A DNA stretch of 64,000 bases from Aphrophora alni (Eukaryota; Arthropoda; Insecta; Hemiptera; Aphrophoridae): NCBI GenBank assembly GCA_963513935.1, contig OY740769.1, positions 33,755,120-33,819,119 of the forward strand. The letters are read 5' to 3'. The first letter of the stretch is position 1; every line of letters begins with the position of its first letter. Under the pieces are notes generated by a model. That model was not told the origin of the DNA, did no database searches, and saw only the letters and a program-made list of their open reading frames with translations. Of the stretch, positions 11,840 to 24,774 are shown piece by piece. Both the position numbers and the translations under genes were made by a program.

Positions 11840-13200
11840 CGTAAGTAAAGTAGTAGTTTACGTAGGAACAAAAAACAATTCAGTAAAACCAAATTTCAAA
11901 AAAATACAGTGAATTTCTAAACTTATTTATAATATTATCTTATTAGATTATCGATTAGCTATTACGTTACATCCTCCGTTTTGAAAAATCAGATACGAGA
12001 GACTTTGAAATGTCCAGAGTTCATACCAATAATTTGGCACCTTTTTTCGGTCATTGTATATAAGGGTTAAGGGTCGGAATAAAACCTAAAAAAAAAAACA
12101 TGAATTATCACCGAAAAAATAATTTTAAATTGCCAAAAATTAATTGGCAACAGTAGCTCTAGAAGTCGATTTTTTAAAATTTAGCACGTAATAGTTTTTT
12201 TGGGATAACTTAAATTTTTTGAGTTCGATATCGCTCCAAAACAGGTAATTTTTTGTAGTTTAAAATCCGCCTTGAATGATGGCTTAGCGAGTTTCTACAA
12301 TACAAAATAAAAGCGATATAATTAAAGAACAAAATCGTTACAAACATTATCTAAGAAATAAAAAACAATCAGTAATAATAATTATAGAAGCGTAAATTTT
12401 AGTTCATTTTACTAATTTAGTCAAGCTTTACTAAGATGTCAACAAAATTCTTACGTAAAATAAATGGTCTAAACATTTCAAATTCTAGGTGATTTGAATT
12501 AATTTTCGTCAGGTCTTCATTACTAGTCTGTTACTAAGTCTATAATAACTTTATTCGTCCATTTTCAGTTTAGTTTTACAAGTCCAAGTCGACAAACTAA
12601 CTAATACACAAAAACTCCAAAATAATTTTTCGATCCATTTGTCTGTGAATTATCTAGATACCAAATATTTGTATTTTTATTTCATATAAAAGTACGATTT
12701 TTTACTCATTTGTAGATTGATTCTAAGGCAACGGAACTGCCTCATTTTTTCACAACTGCATTGAGGGAAGCACGTAGATGCAAAAGGAAAAAAAAATCAG
12801 TCAGTCAATTAATCAAGAAATATGGAAAGAAAAAGAGACAGGAAATGACAGGTTACTCTGGGTATCGTCCTTTCTCTTCTTTAACGTTGACGGAACTACA
12901 CTTAAACAGCTGAGCAGATTTTAATGAATGGTTTTCGATTAACACAAATTTGTCTATAGGTAAAGGTCAAATCAATAGATTGTATTAGAATAAGAAATAA
13001 CAAATAAACGACGGAACATTGTTTTAAACAATTTAAATGGACTTGCAGCATAAACGTGTCGAAGGATTTCAATGAATGATGTTTGGTTTTACTCATATGT
13101 CAAGTGAATTCTTCTGTAAGTTAATTTGTCTTGAACAGGCGTAAACCTCTAGATTTTTATCGCATTAAAAAAAAAGAAGAAGAAAATAACATGAAATAAA
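11840..13200. other. AT-rich stretch without recognisable genes
   Basis: Around 12.75-13.15 kb there are phrases such as CTGAGCAGATTTTAATGAAT that look like decayed dispersed repeats, but no boundaries can be set. Confidence 0.4.
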
Positions 13201-13202
13201 GA

Positions 13203-13370
13203 TCCTTAGCCCTCGAATACTCTAATAGCCTCAGATTCGGGAAAGATCAAGAGTTGGTTAAGAAAGACCTGATGGAAAGATGAATGAGAGGGATCTAATT
13301 CAAGACCACGTGAAGATCCAACTAAGTTACCTTTGATTGCCACGCCTGTACTCACTATAAGTGAGCCCCT
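13203..13370 (-). mobile_element. SINE-like element, copy 1
   Basis: On the minus strand this copy starts GGGGCTCACTTATAGTGAGT and CAGGCGTGGCAATC. It continues through TAGATCCCTCTCATTCATC and ATCAGGTCTTTCTT and ends TTAGAGTATTCGAGGGCTA. The same blocks in the same order occur in seven other copies in the window. The 3' A-rich tail is absent. Confidence 0.6.
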
Positions 13371-13418
13371 GAGGGTCCCTGAGGGGCTCATTTATATAAG
13401 TGAGGGCCCCTGAGGGGT
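13361..13418. repeat. GC-rich hairpin and short direct repeat at a SINE end
   Basis: GAGCCCCT pairs with AGGGGCTC across a short loop, and the unit AGTGAG(GG)CCCCTGAGGG occurs twice in about 55 bp. It overlaps the outer end of the adjacent SINE copy. Confidence 0.6.
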
Positions 13419-13419
13419 A

Positions 13420-14800
13420 TATAATGTTAAATAGACCCTTGTTTAGAGAGCAAAATCGTCAAAAATTCAATATAACTTTTTTGTAAAACCAACGGTATTT
13501 GAAAATTTTAAGAATTTTGTTACACTGTAAATTATTAGTAGAATATATTCCTGTTGTATCGCTATCTCAATCCATTATGGACTTTTATTATTATTTTTTT
13601 TTTTGAAAAAATTCAAACAAAAATATTTTTGGACATACTTTTTTGGACATGCTTTAGACATACAAGAAATTTTTTATTATATTTTGATCACTTCTAAAAA
13701 GTTGGCACCCAAACTTACTGGACACTCTGTATATTCACAATCAGCAGTCATATATTTCATTTAATGAGGCTACCATTTAAAATTTATAATTATTTTACTA
13801 TCCTCAAAGACTATATTACAAAACAAAGAAACCAAATACACAGTTGTAGAAAAATAATCACACATTTTGCTCGAGAAATTTAAGTGTGCAACCGGGGAAA
13901 CCTTAGTGTTTGGGAGTGTGAGAAAGTTAGTGCAATCTTTTTTGCACAGTTTAATCTTATGTAAGTCAAGCCGACGATGCGGCTGTAATAAGTAGACTAT
14001 AAACCACGGAGGAGTCCTAATGTTATGCTTCCACGCGGACATATTTTCTATTCCGTGTTACCTCACATCCTTGCTTGTTAACATAACACCTGCTCTTTAG
14101 AGATAATCATCATCATTATTTAAGAAGAACTGATGTAATGTATCTTTAAAGAAATATTTAAAAAAAATTACAAAATGTAGTGTAACGAAAACATTGCAAA
14201 ATGTATCTGTGTATGATTTGCTAACATGATATAACGCGATTTTATTTTTCTGTTTGTGTGATCCCGTTGTTTGTCGAGCTCGACGTTGGCATTGACAGTA
14301 AAATGCCATTTTCACAAAACACGTTTTTACAGGTTCAATTTGCTCCTAGGTACGAAGGAATTATTTTTTTTAAGGTCACCATCTTAAATTTTGTTCAACA
14401 AATAAATCCTAGCTTATGTGGGTAAATTAACAAAACCTCAACTACAATGAGGTTGATTAAAATTATTGTTGATTAAAAAATGAAAAGATTTAAAAGGTTA
14501 TGTTTTTAACGTTTTTGTTTTTCTCAATGGCATTTCCTTATTATTTTTTACCGTAGAAAATAAGTCACCATTCGATGCAGATTTTAAAGCTGTATAAATT
14601 GAACTATTGATGGACGTTGTATGAAAATTGTTCACGTTTTGTGTTATCGTGGGATTTTTACATTTTATTTTTTATCACAACAAATCTTGTCCGTTGTTTT
14701 GTAATATTGAGCCTACCAACTTGAGGAAAATCTGTTTATAATTGTTAAAGCTTTTACTAACACATATATATACATTTATATTGCTATTAGTAGAAACAAA
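13420..14800. other. AT-rich stretch with one solo MITE-like end
   Basis: Around 13700-13732 the minus strand reads TACAGAGTGTCCAGTAAG, similar to TIR ends elsewhere in the window, but I find no matching inverted partner nearby. Nothing else is supported. Confidence 0.35.
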
Positions 14801-14801
14801 A

Positions 14802-15495
14802 TACAGGATGTTTCGCAACTCTTGTCAGATATAAAGAAAATTATTTATGGATTTGAAGTAAACACAGAACCATCATTTATTTGTATGAAACAAGCTTAGT
14901 TTTTTAGCTGTCCGTTTTGTTTTCTGTATAAAAAAACATTAAATTTTCAGAAATAAATTAAATGTCAAGTCCAAATTGAATAAACAAATTTGACAAAAAA
15001 CATGGTAAACTAAGCAATGGTTTACATTATAACTATTAGGTTTTCGACTAATTTTGGGTATTTAGGCAATTCCAAGAAGTTATGTTTTTAGTTTATTTAG
15101 AATAACTCAATTATCAACCTACAGTATATATAAAATTAAAAAATTATTTTGTTTGTTATTCAAAAAGAAACTTTTTGGTCTCTTGTAAATATTTTATAAA
15201 GTTAACGATTTTTGAGTTATTCAATGTTAAAATTAAACAGCTACCATTTAAAAAAAAAAAAAAAACTAAATTAGGCCATGGTTTTTTTTGGTACCATAAA
15301 AATATATTTATACCATATTTGGATTGGATATTTAATTTATTTCAAAAAATATAGTGTTTTTGGACAAAAAACAAAATTGCGGACAGACAATTAAGCTTGT
15401 TTGAAACAAGTGAATGTTCGTTCTGTGTTCAGACCTACTTCAACTCCAAGAACAATCCTTTAAAATATCCGACAAGAGTTCAGAAACATTCTGTA
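14802..15495. mobile_element. MITE with TACAG-type terminal inverted repeats
   Basis: The left end reads TACAGGATGTTTCGCAACTC and TTGTCAGATAT. The right end, reversed, reads TACAGAATGTTTCTGAACTC and TTGTCGGATAT. The arms stay similar for about 100 bp, both passing through ACACAGAAC and AACAAGCTTA. The TA at each end would be the target-site duplication typical of Tc1/mariner-type MITEs. No coding capacity is present. Confidence 0.7.
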
Positions 15496-15499
15496 TATC

Positions 15500-17085
15500 T
15501 CAAATGTATACATTAAACAATTATTAAAAAAATTATTATATGTTATTATTAAATTAAAAATTATTTTATATTTAAGATGTTTTAAACTGTTTTAATAATT
15601 TTTAATTTGATAAAAAATAAAGTCTTATCACTTCAACATATATTTAAAAAAGTATATTTCATTTTTTTTTTGTCATTTTTTCAGATGGTGAAATGAAATT
15701 TGAAAAATTTGAATGGTAATTAAGTTAACGTTTTAAAGATATTCATTGACACCCATTTTCAAACTAGTGTACAAAATCGGATAGTTAATAAACTTAACTA
15801 AGTATTTTAAGAGATGGAATCTGAAAATGTTTTACTAGATTATGACACAAACATTTCTTGTATACATATATGAAAACAATACATATTAAGTATAAAATAT
15901 TTAGTGTAGAGTCCTCACCTACAAGGAGCAAACATATAAGTATTAATCTTATTTTAATTTATTTTTTATTGCAATGACAAAGATCAAAATTGCTTATTTT
16001 CTATTAGAAAATTCTCTGACATTAATTAATCATCGACACCCATCTAAGTAACGCTTTCGAGAGGGAAAACATTTTTATCAGAGGAATAGAACAAAAAACA
16101 GTACTTGTAAGGAATGTCCAAAATTAAAATACAGCATTAAGTAACCGTAATTTGTATTATATATTTTACCATTTATTTTCCTTAACTAGAAATGAGTTTT
16201 CTTGCAATGAATTACTTACTCCCTATATTCAGGTCTTTAATTTTAGAAGTTTTGGGTCCAAAAATTTCATTTAGGCGATAACTTCGATATTTTTAAAGAA
16301 TCACGATCATATCATAATATAAAGTGGTTTTAGTTGAATTATTGGAAAATTATTGACAAATCTAATTTGAAACAGCCGTCTTTTTAAAACCGTTCAAACA
16401 ATTTTTGCTTCTTAAAGAACTTGTTTCAGATAATGGCAAAATTAACTTTCATACCAAGTCTGAACAAAACTGAAAATGTGTAAACACATGTAATTTGAAA
16501 GTATGTTTAATGCTACTCAAATTGAAAAGTGAAGACAATACAACTCAAAACTTGTTTTATGGGGTTAGGTTAGGTTCACATTACACTTCCCTGGTTTGGG
16601 CCTTACCAAAAGCTAATTGTTAATTTTTCCTATGGAAGTTATTTAACAAGAAATAAAGTAATATTTATTTCTTAAAGACAAATATACATATTACGAATAG
16701 ATATAAGTGAAAAATATTTAACAATTAAACGACCATCGTTTCGAAGGTATGAAAATCTAAGAAATTTTAAATAAAATAACAGTATTAATATATTTTAACC
16801 TAAAATGTGTTAGTCCGTTAGGGCTCAATATATAGATTAAGACGTAAAATATTTAACTGTGATTCAGCTGTCATCTTGAAATCATGGAGAAAAGTGTTTG
16901 TTGTACAATTGTACTTAGAAACTTAAATAAATGTTTTAAGTTTAATATTAATCGGTTGAGTGGATAATGAAAATGTAATGAGTTAATCGACTAAATGGTC
17001 GTCATCTTCAAATTTTTTGGAAATCATATTCGTCTTAAATTTTCCTTATAATTATCTGCTAAGTTTGAAACCATCAGGATCTCAT
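15500..17085. other. AT-rich stretch without recognisable features
   Basis: Only a double TTAGG (GGGGTTAGGTTAGGTTCAC near 16561) stands out. Two units are not meaningful alone. Confidence 0.45.
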
Positions 17086-17090
17086 TACAG

Positions 17091-17292
17091 TCAGCTCATG
17101 AAAATCCTGAGGACCTAGCTGTATCCACACTTTTTCCATATAGTGTTGGGTTAGATCCCTCTCTTTCATGTTTCCTATCAGGTCTGTCCTGACTCTATTA
17201 CAGTATTCGAAGGTTAGGTGTCTTAATTTTATCTTCTTATTTTTATATGAGGGTGATAACTAAGTGGTCATTCTCTTTAAACAACAAAGGGG
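17091..17292 (+). mobile_element. SINE-like element, copy 2
   Basis: Head TCAGCTCATG, then CCTGAGGACCTAGCTGTATC, TTAGATCCCTCTCTTTCATG, TTTCCTATCAGGTCTGTC, AGTATTCGAAGG, and an A-rich tail around AACAACAAAGGG. The block order matches the other copies. Confidence 0.65.
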
Positions 17293-17294
17293 GA

Positions 17295-18430
17295 AGTAGG
17301 GATATTGAGGATAAAACATTTTAACCCCTATATGCACAAATCCTGGTTGTGAGTTTACCGGTCAACAATAATCATTGACATGGGTTAAAAATGGATTTAA
17401 CCCATTTTTATAAACGTTTAGTAGGATTCAAACGTTGAATAAGTAAACGTAATTTTTGCGAGATCTTGTGTTTAGTAGAATATGAAGTCCATTGTTTTTT
17501 ACTCAATGGATTAAAACGTTTAACAGGAAAAATCGTTTCGAAAATATAAGAGATGTGCCTAAACTAAGTTATTCGAAATATCCAATTGAAAAATATAAGT
17601 TATTCCAAATATTTATTGAGAAAAATACCCTGTAACGTAAACTCAATATATTAAATGAAAAAGTTGTTATTTTATATATTAATAAATGAAATTTAATTTA
17701 ATCTATTCCTTCCTAAATAATACTCGCACAGTTCACACACAATTATACTGTAACTTCTATAAATTACTCTTATTTTTCACACAAAATATAAATCCTAAAA
17801 ATATAACCTCTGAGGGATTAATAGTTTTTTTAACTACTAGTCATTACTAGTAATCAATAGTTTGTCTCAAGGTTAAAACCTCTTTTTGTTAACCTTTACC
17901 ACAAACAAATAACTTAAAAAATAGTAACATATTAACAGCCGACTTCGAAAACGTTTTAATAAATAATGGAATCTTTTAAACACTTATCAAGTTTAAAAAG
18001 ATCACCTACATTCCGACACGTTGACCCACGTTGAATGTAAAAAAAGTTGGCTGCAAAACTTTAGAAATTAGGTTTATTTCATTGTGTTCCTTCAATTTAC
18101 AAACCACGCTATTAACGTCCTTGAGAAAAGAAAATTGCGTGTCCTGGTTCAGTGATTAAAAGACTGGTATAGGATCGTCTCAATGCAGTTATGTAAGGTT
18201 AATGAAATGTCTTGGTGTGACGTCGATGTGGGTGTTTGTTTCGCAACACAAACCCACATCCTGGCAGCCATATGTCCCGCAGCTTCCTTCAAGGACGTTA
18301 CAAGTATTGTTTTGGCATTTCTTGTATCAATGGATGGATAATCAATAATGCACATCTTATTATATATGTGTGCTTGTATCATCAATAACACCTGCATTGC
18401 TAAATAAGGACATGTCGGAGTGAAAGGAGT
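17295..18430. other. AT-rich stretch flanking the satellite
   Basis: No gene can be supported. At 18149-18484 the minus strand carries a 111-residue frame of mixed composition that runs into the satellite. I cannot assign it to a family. Confidence 0.4.
18225..18260. repeat. Imperfect hairpin
   Basis: GATGTGGGT and its complement ACCCACATC flank a short loop, giving a stem of about 9 perfect pairs plus a few imperfect ones just left of the satellite array. Confidence 0.6.
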
Positions 18431-18433
18431 CAG

Positions 18434-21400
18434 CCTCTGTACCATATATCGTACTGTGGTAAAGTTAATACCAATACAAGACAATATTCATCGCTTTACA
18501 ACTATCTCTTCATTAAGCTTGGCATACATTCCTATCTTACGATGAGTGTTACTAGCCTCTGTACCATATATCGTACTGTTATAAAGTTAAAATGCCTACA
18601 AGACAATAATCATTTCTTTACCACTATCTCTACATTAAGTCTGGTATACATTCCTATCTTACGATGAGTGTTACTAGCCTCTGTACCATATATCGTACTG
18701 TTATAAAGTTAAAATGACTACAAGACAATATTCATTTCTTTACCACTATCTCTACATTAAGCCTGGTATATATTCCTATCTTACGATGAGTGTTACTAGC
18801 CTCTGTACCATATATCGTACTGTTATAAAGTTAAAATGACTACAAGACAATAATCATTTCTTTACCACTATCTCTACATTAAGTCTGGTATACATTCCTA
18901 TCTTACGATGAGTGTTACTAGCCTCTGTACCATATATCGTACTGTTATAAAGTTAAAATGCCTACAAGACAATAATCATTTCTTTACCACTATCTCTACA
19001 TTAAGCCTGGTATATATTCCTATCTTACGATGAGTGTTACTAGCCTCTGTACCATATATCGTACTGTTATAAAGTTAAAATGCCTACAAGACAATAATCA
19101 TTTCTTTACCACTATCTCTACATTAAGCCTGGTATATATTCCTATCTTACGATGAGTGTTACTAGCCTCTGTACCATATATCGTACTGTTATAAAGTTAA
19201 AATGACTACAAGACAATAATCATTTCTTTACCACTATCTCTACATTAAGCCTGGTATATATTCCTATCTTACGATGAGTGTTACTAGCCTCTGTACCATA
19301 TATCGTACTGTTATAAAGTTAAAATGCCTACAAGACAATAATCATTTCTTTACCACTATCTCTACATTAAGTCTGGTATACATTCCTATCTTACGATGAG
19401 TGTTACTAGCCTCTGTACCATATATCGTACTGTTATAAAGTTAAAATGACTACAAGACAATATTCATTTCTTTACCACTATCTCTACATTAAGCCTGGTA
19501 TATATTCCTATCTTACGATGAGTGTTACTAGCCTCTGTACCATATATCGTACTGTTATAAAGTTAAAATGACTACAAGACAATAATCATTTCTTTACCAC
19601 TATCTCTACATTAAGTCTGGTATACATTCCTATCTTACGATGAGTGTTACTAGCCTCTGTACCATATATCGTACTGTTATAAAGTTAAAATGACTACAAG
19701 ACAATATTCATTTCTTTACCATTATCTCTACATTAAGCCTGGTATATATTCCTATCTTACGATGAGTGTTACTAGCCTCTGTACCATATATCGTACTGTT
19801 ATAAAGTTAAAATGACTACAAGACAATATTCATTTCTTTACCACTATCTCTACATTAAGCCTGGTATATATTCCTATCTTACGATGAGTGTTACTAGCCT
19901 CTGTACCATATATCGTACTGTTATAAAGTTAAAATGCCTACAAGACAATATTCATTTCTTTACCACTATCTCTACATTAAGCCTGGTATATATTCCTATC
20001 TTACGATGAGTGTTACTAGCCTCTGTACCATATATCGTACTGTTATAAAGTTAAAATGACTACAAGACAATATTCATTTCTTTACCACTATCTCTACATT
20101 AAGCCTGGTATATATTACTATCTTACGATGAGTGTTACTAGCCTCTGTACCATATATCGTACTGTTATAAAGTTAAAATGCCTACAAGACAATATTCATT
20201 TCTTTACCATTATCTCTACATTAAGCCTGGTATATATTCCTATCTTACGATGAGTGTTACTAGCCTCTGTTAGTACCATGTATCATACTGTTATAAAGTT
20301 AAAATGCCTACAAGACAATATTCATTTCTTTACCACTATCTCTACATTAAGCCTGGTATATATTACTATCTTACGATGAGTGTTACTAGCCTCTGTACCA
20401 TATATCATACTGTTATAAAGTTAAAATGCCTACAAGACAATATTCATTTCTTTACCACCGTCTCTACATTAGGCCTGGTATATATTCCTATCTTACGATG
20501 AGTGTTACTAGCCTCTGTACCATGTATCATACTGTTATAAAGTTAAAATGCCTACAAGACCATATTAATTTCTTTTACCACCGTCTCTACATTAAGCCTG
20601 GTATATATTCCTATCTTACGATGAGTGTTACTAGCCTCTGTACCATATATCGTACTGTTATAAAGTTAAAATGCCTACAAGACCATATTCATTTCTTTAC
20701 CACCGTCTCTACATTAAGCCTGGTATATATTCCTATCTTACGATGAGTGTTACTAGCCTCTGTACCATATATCGTACTGTTATAAAGTTAAAATGACTAC
20801 AAGACAATATTCATTTCTTTACCACTATCTCTACATTAAGCCTGGTATATATTACTATCTTACGATGAGTGTTACTAGCCTCTGTACCATATATCGCACT
20901 GTTATAAAGTTAAAATGCCTACAAGACAATATTCATTTCTTTACCACTATCTCTACATTAAGCCTGGTATATATTCCTATCTTACGATGAGTGTTACTAG
21001 CCTCTGTACCATGTATCATACTGTTATAAAGTTAAAATGCCTACAAGACAATATTCATTTCTTTACCACCGTCTCTACATTAAGCCTGGTATATATTCCT
21101 ATCTTACGATGAGTGTTACTAGCCTCTGTACCATGTATCATACTGTTATAAAGTTAAAATGCCTACACGACCATATTCATTTCTTTACCACCGTCTCTAC
21201 ATTAAGCCTGGTATATATTCCTATCTTACGATGAGTGTTACTAGCCTCTGTACCATATATCGTACTGTTATAAAGTTAAAATGACTACAAGACAATATTC
21301 ATTTCTTTACCACTATCTCTACATTAAGCCTGGAATATATTCCTATCTTACGATGAGTGTTACTAGCCTCTGTACCATATATCGTACTGTTATAAAGTTA

Positions 21401-22688
21401 AAATGCCTACAAGACAATATTCATTTCTTTACCACTATCTCTACATTAAGCCTGGTATATATTACTATCTTACGATGAGTGTTACTAGCCTCTGTACCAT
21501 ATATCGTACTGTTATAAAGTTAAAATGCCTACAAGACAATATTCATTTCTTTACCACTATCTCAACATTAAGCCTGGTATATATTCCTATCTTACGATGA
21601 GTGTTACTAGCCTCTGTACCATATATCATACTGTTATAAAGTTAAAATGCCTACAAGACAATATTCATTTCTTTACCACTATCTCAACATTAAGCCTGGT
21701 ATATATTCCTATCTTACGATGAGTGTTACTAGCCTCTGTACCATATATCGTACTGTTATAAAGTTAAAATGCCTACAAGACAATATTCATTTCTTTACCA
21801 CTATCTCAACATTAAGCCTGGTATATATTCCTATCTTACGATGAGTGTTACTAGCCTCTGTACCATATATCGTACTGTTATAAAGTTAAAATGCCTACAA
21901 GACAATATTCATTTCTTTACCACTATCTCAACATTAAGCCTGGTATATATTCCTATCTTACGATGAGTGTTACTAGCCTCTGTACCATATATCGTACTGT
22001 TATAAAGTTAAAATGCCTACAAGACAATATTCATTTCTTTACCACTATCTCAACATTAAGCCTGGTATATATTCCTATCTTACGATGAGTGTTACTAGCC
22101 TCTGTACCATATATCGTACTGTTATAAAGTTAAAATGCCTACAAGACAATATTCATTTCTTTACCACTATCTCAACATTAAGTCTGGTATATATTCCTAT
22201 CTTACGATGAGTGTTACTAGCCTCTGTACCATATATCGTACTGTTATAAAGTTAAAATGACTACAAGACAATATTCATTTCTTTACCACTATCTCTACAT
22301 TAAGCCTGGTATATATTCCTATCTTACGATGAGTGTTACTAGCCTCTGTACCATATATCGTACTGTTATAAAGTTAAAATGCCTACAAGACAATATTCAT
22401 TTCTTTACCACTATCTCAACATTAAGCCTGGTATATATTCCTATCTTACGATGAGTGTTACTAGCCTCTGTACCATGTATCATACTGTTATAAAGTTAAA
22501 ATGCCTACAAGACCATATTTATTTCTTTACCACCGTCTCTACATTAAGCCTGGTATATATTCCTATCTTACGATGAGTGTTACTAGCCTCTGTACCATAT
22601 ATCGTACTGTTATAAAGTTAAAATGCCTACAAGACAATATTCATTTCTTTACCACTATCTCTACATTAAGCCTGGTATATATTCCTGC
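18434..22688. repeat. 122-bp tandem satellite array, about 35 units
   Basis: The unit runs from AGCCTCTGTACCATATATCG through TACTGTTATAAAGTTAAAAT, TACAAGACAATATTCATTTC and CCTGGTATATATTCC to CTTACGATGAGTGTTACT. It repeats every 122 bp with very few indels: one unit is 4 bp longer near 20270 and another 1 bp longer near 20570. Each unit has an ATG, so overlapping 65-residue frames recur every 122 bp. Because 122 is not a multiple of three, these frames are by-products. Recurrent variants (ACT/CCT after ATG, AATC/ATTC, CTAC/CAAC, CTATC/CCGTC) mark sub-blocks. Confidence 0.97.
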
Positions 22689-23350
22689 CCTATATCGAGT
22701 GGTTATGTCTTCTCTTGTTTCTGTACCATACATCGTAACACAGACAAGAGAGTATACCAGTTTAATATCAATACAAGAAAATATTCATCACTTATAATGA
22801 TCTATTCATCGAGCCTGGCATTCAATCCTATCCTAGGTTGAGTGTTAAAGCCTTTTCTTGCCTTGCTTCCATACTTGCATCATACTATTAAGGTTAAAAT
22901 GCCTACATGACAATATTCATTTCTTTACCACTATCTCTACATTAAGTCTGATATACATTCCTGCCCTATATCGAGTGGTTATGTCTTTCCTTGTTTCTTT
23001 ACCGTACATCGTACAACAGACAAGAGATTATACCAGTTAATATCAATACAAGAATATATTCATCGAGCCTGGCATTCATTTCTATCCTACTTTGAGTAAT
23101 AAAGCCTTTTCTTGCCTCCATACCTTACATCATCTATTATAAGGTTAAAATGCCTACAAGACAATATTCATTTCTTTACCACTATCTCTACATTAAGTCT
23201 GGTATACATTCCTCTCCTACATCGATGGTTGCGTCTTTTCTTGTCTTTATACCATACATCCGTGCCACGGACAAGAACGCATACAAGTTATATCCCTTAC
23301 AAGACAATATTCATCGCTTTATAACGATATTTTCATTAAGCCTGGTATTC
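22689..23350. repeat. Divergent tail of the satellite, longer units
   Basis: After the regular array, satellite-like segments (TACAAGACAATATTCATTTC, CATTAAGTCTG) alternate with related but distinct ones (GCCCTATATCGAGTGGTTAT, ATTCATCGAGCCTGGCATTC, AAAGCCTTTTCTTGCC). Corresponding points lie 276 bp and about 250 bp apart. It looks like an older, dimeric form of the repeat. Confidence 0.8.
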
Positions 23351-23700
23351 AATATCTTGAAAATATTGAATGCGTTACTACTATTTTGTTTTTTTAAGTC
23401 TAGAATTAATGGATACAAAAAGTTACTTTTTTTTTATTGTTTGTCTATCGTTCATCCATGGCATTATAGCAGAAACGAGTGAATCAAATTTAGCATATTT
23501 AGGTGTAAAAATATGAATTTGATTGATTTTGATATAAATATTAACATGTAGATACGTGATGAAATAAAAAAGAATAAAATTTCAGTTTTATTAAAATAGT
23601 TTTAAACAAGTTTGTTCAAATTTTTCTCAATTGTAATCCTTAACGATCACTATAATATATTGGTTGTCGTTCTTTCAAAAAAAAGAAAACATCTTCGACC
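23351..23700. other. AT-rich stretch without recognisable features
   Basis: No feature seen between the satellite tail and the non-LTR fragment. Confidence 0.5.
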
Positions 23701-24029
23701 TTGAGAATAATAATAGGAGATTGGCATTTGTATAAAACGAGCTATTAAAGGATCGTGTAAGTCCTAGGTAAAAGGAAACTACAGAAAAGTAGTTCAAATA
23801 CTTGCTATTCAAAGATAGAGAGCTGAAGTGGAATGGATATGCATATAGAATGGGAGAAAAATGAAAAGTAAATGAATTGCTGGAAGTCCAATTTGAGGAA
23901 AGAGGAAGACGAAATAGGTCAAGAACCACAATGAGAGATGGTATTGTAAAGTTGAGAAACCAGTGCAGCAACGTGAGGAATTATGAGATATTGAAAAGAA
24001 TGAAAAATGTGAATGGTATAAGGAAATAG
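23700..24029 (+). pseudogene. Decayed C-terminal tail of a non-LTR retrotransposon polyprotein
   Basis: From 23817 the plus strand reads RELKWNGYAYRMGEK and a stop. The same frame then reads KVNELLEVQFEERGRRNRSR and TTMRDGIVKLRNQCSNVRNY, ending at TAG (24027-24029). Many insect non-LTR retrotransposon ends read 'LRWxGHVxRMxExRxxKxxLxWxPxGxRxRGRPRxxWxDxVxxDL', and this fragment follows that order block by block, including the Arg-rich GRRNRSR and the MRDGI segment. Upstream (23700-23816) only scattered similarity and stops remain. It has one internal stop, is 5'-truncated, and lies just downstream of the satellite. The exact clade cannot be set. Confidence 0.6.
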
Positions 24030-24770
24030 AGTATGAGAATATGAATGTCGTAATTTAGGGTCCAAAATTTTAAATATGTTTTTAATGATATTTGACAAAA
24101 ACAACAATCTAGTTTACTAGATCTACAATTGATTTTTTGTTGTTGTTGTTGCTGTAATTTGAATGTTGTGTTTTTTATACTTTTGTTTATTAGTAACTCT
24201 TTATTTCCAATTGTCGATGTTAAAATGTATGACATCAACTTTTGTAAGACGTGCAGGTGAAAATTTATCCACAAATTGTGCTGTTGACATTTCAATAATT
24301 TGAATTTTATCGACTAATTTTCCGGTTTGTCCAAAGCAGTGTTAAATCGAGCGTACATAACGTATTGAACTAAACGCACCAAAATTGCGACCCCTTCAGA
24401 ATTTACTGACACACATATACATGTATATTTAATTTCGTAAGTGTTATTTCTGTTTGAAAATTGTGTTACAACGGTTGAATCGTCAATTATTTTCAAACTC
24501 ACAAAGATTTTTATGAGTGAATTTCGGAAAAATAAAGGTTTCCCTATAAATAGAATATGCAAATTTATTCATCGTTCAAAAGTTGGGAAAAAACCCTTAT
24601 TAAAATAAAGAAATTGCAACCATTATTAGGCTAGCATCTTAGTAAACAGTATAATAATATCTAGAGTAATATTAATTACCAAGTAATTTTTTCTGATCAA
24701 TTGTTATAACTGTTATCAACTGTTATGTATTATTAGCTTATTTTAAAGTTGACTTCAGGGTCTCGAAGAA
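24030..24770. other. AT-rich stretch without recognisable features
   Basis: Contains a short (TTG)n run near 24137-24150. The overlapping minus-strand frames here are low in complexity. Confidence 0.45.
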
Positions 24771-24774
24771 CAGG

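Noticed and set aside
16561..16578. Two TTAGG units as a telomeric array
   Set aside because: Only two full units, expected by chance in this much AT-rich DNA.
18149..18484. A 111-residue minus-strand frame at the satellite edge
   Set aside because: Its N-terminal part is satellite DNA and the rest matches nothing I know. It is kept only as a remark.
19812..22841. Many overlapping 65-110 residue open frames on the plus strand
   Set aside because: They recur every 122 bp with the satellite unit. The unit length is not a multiple of three, and the frames end at fixed points of the repeat.
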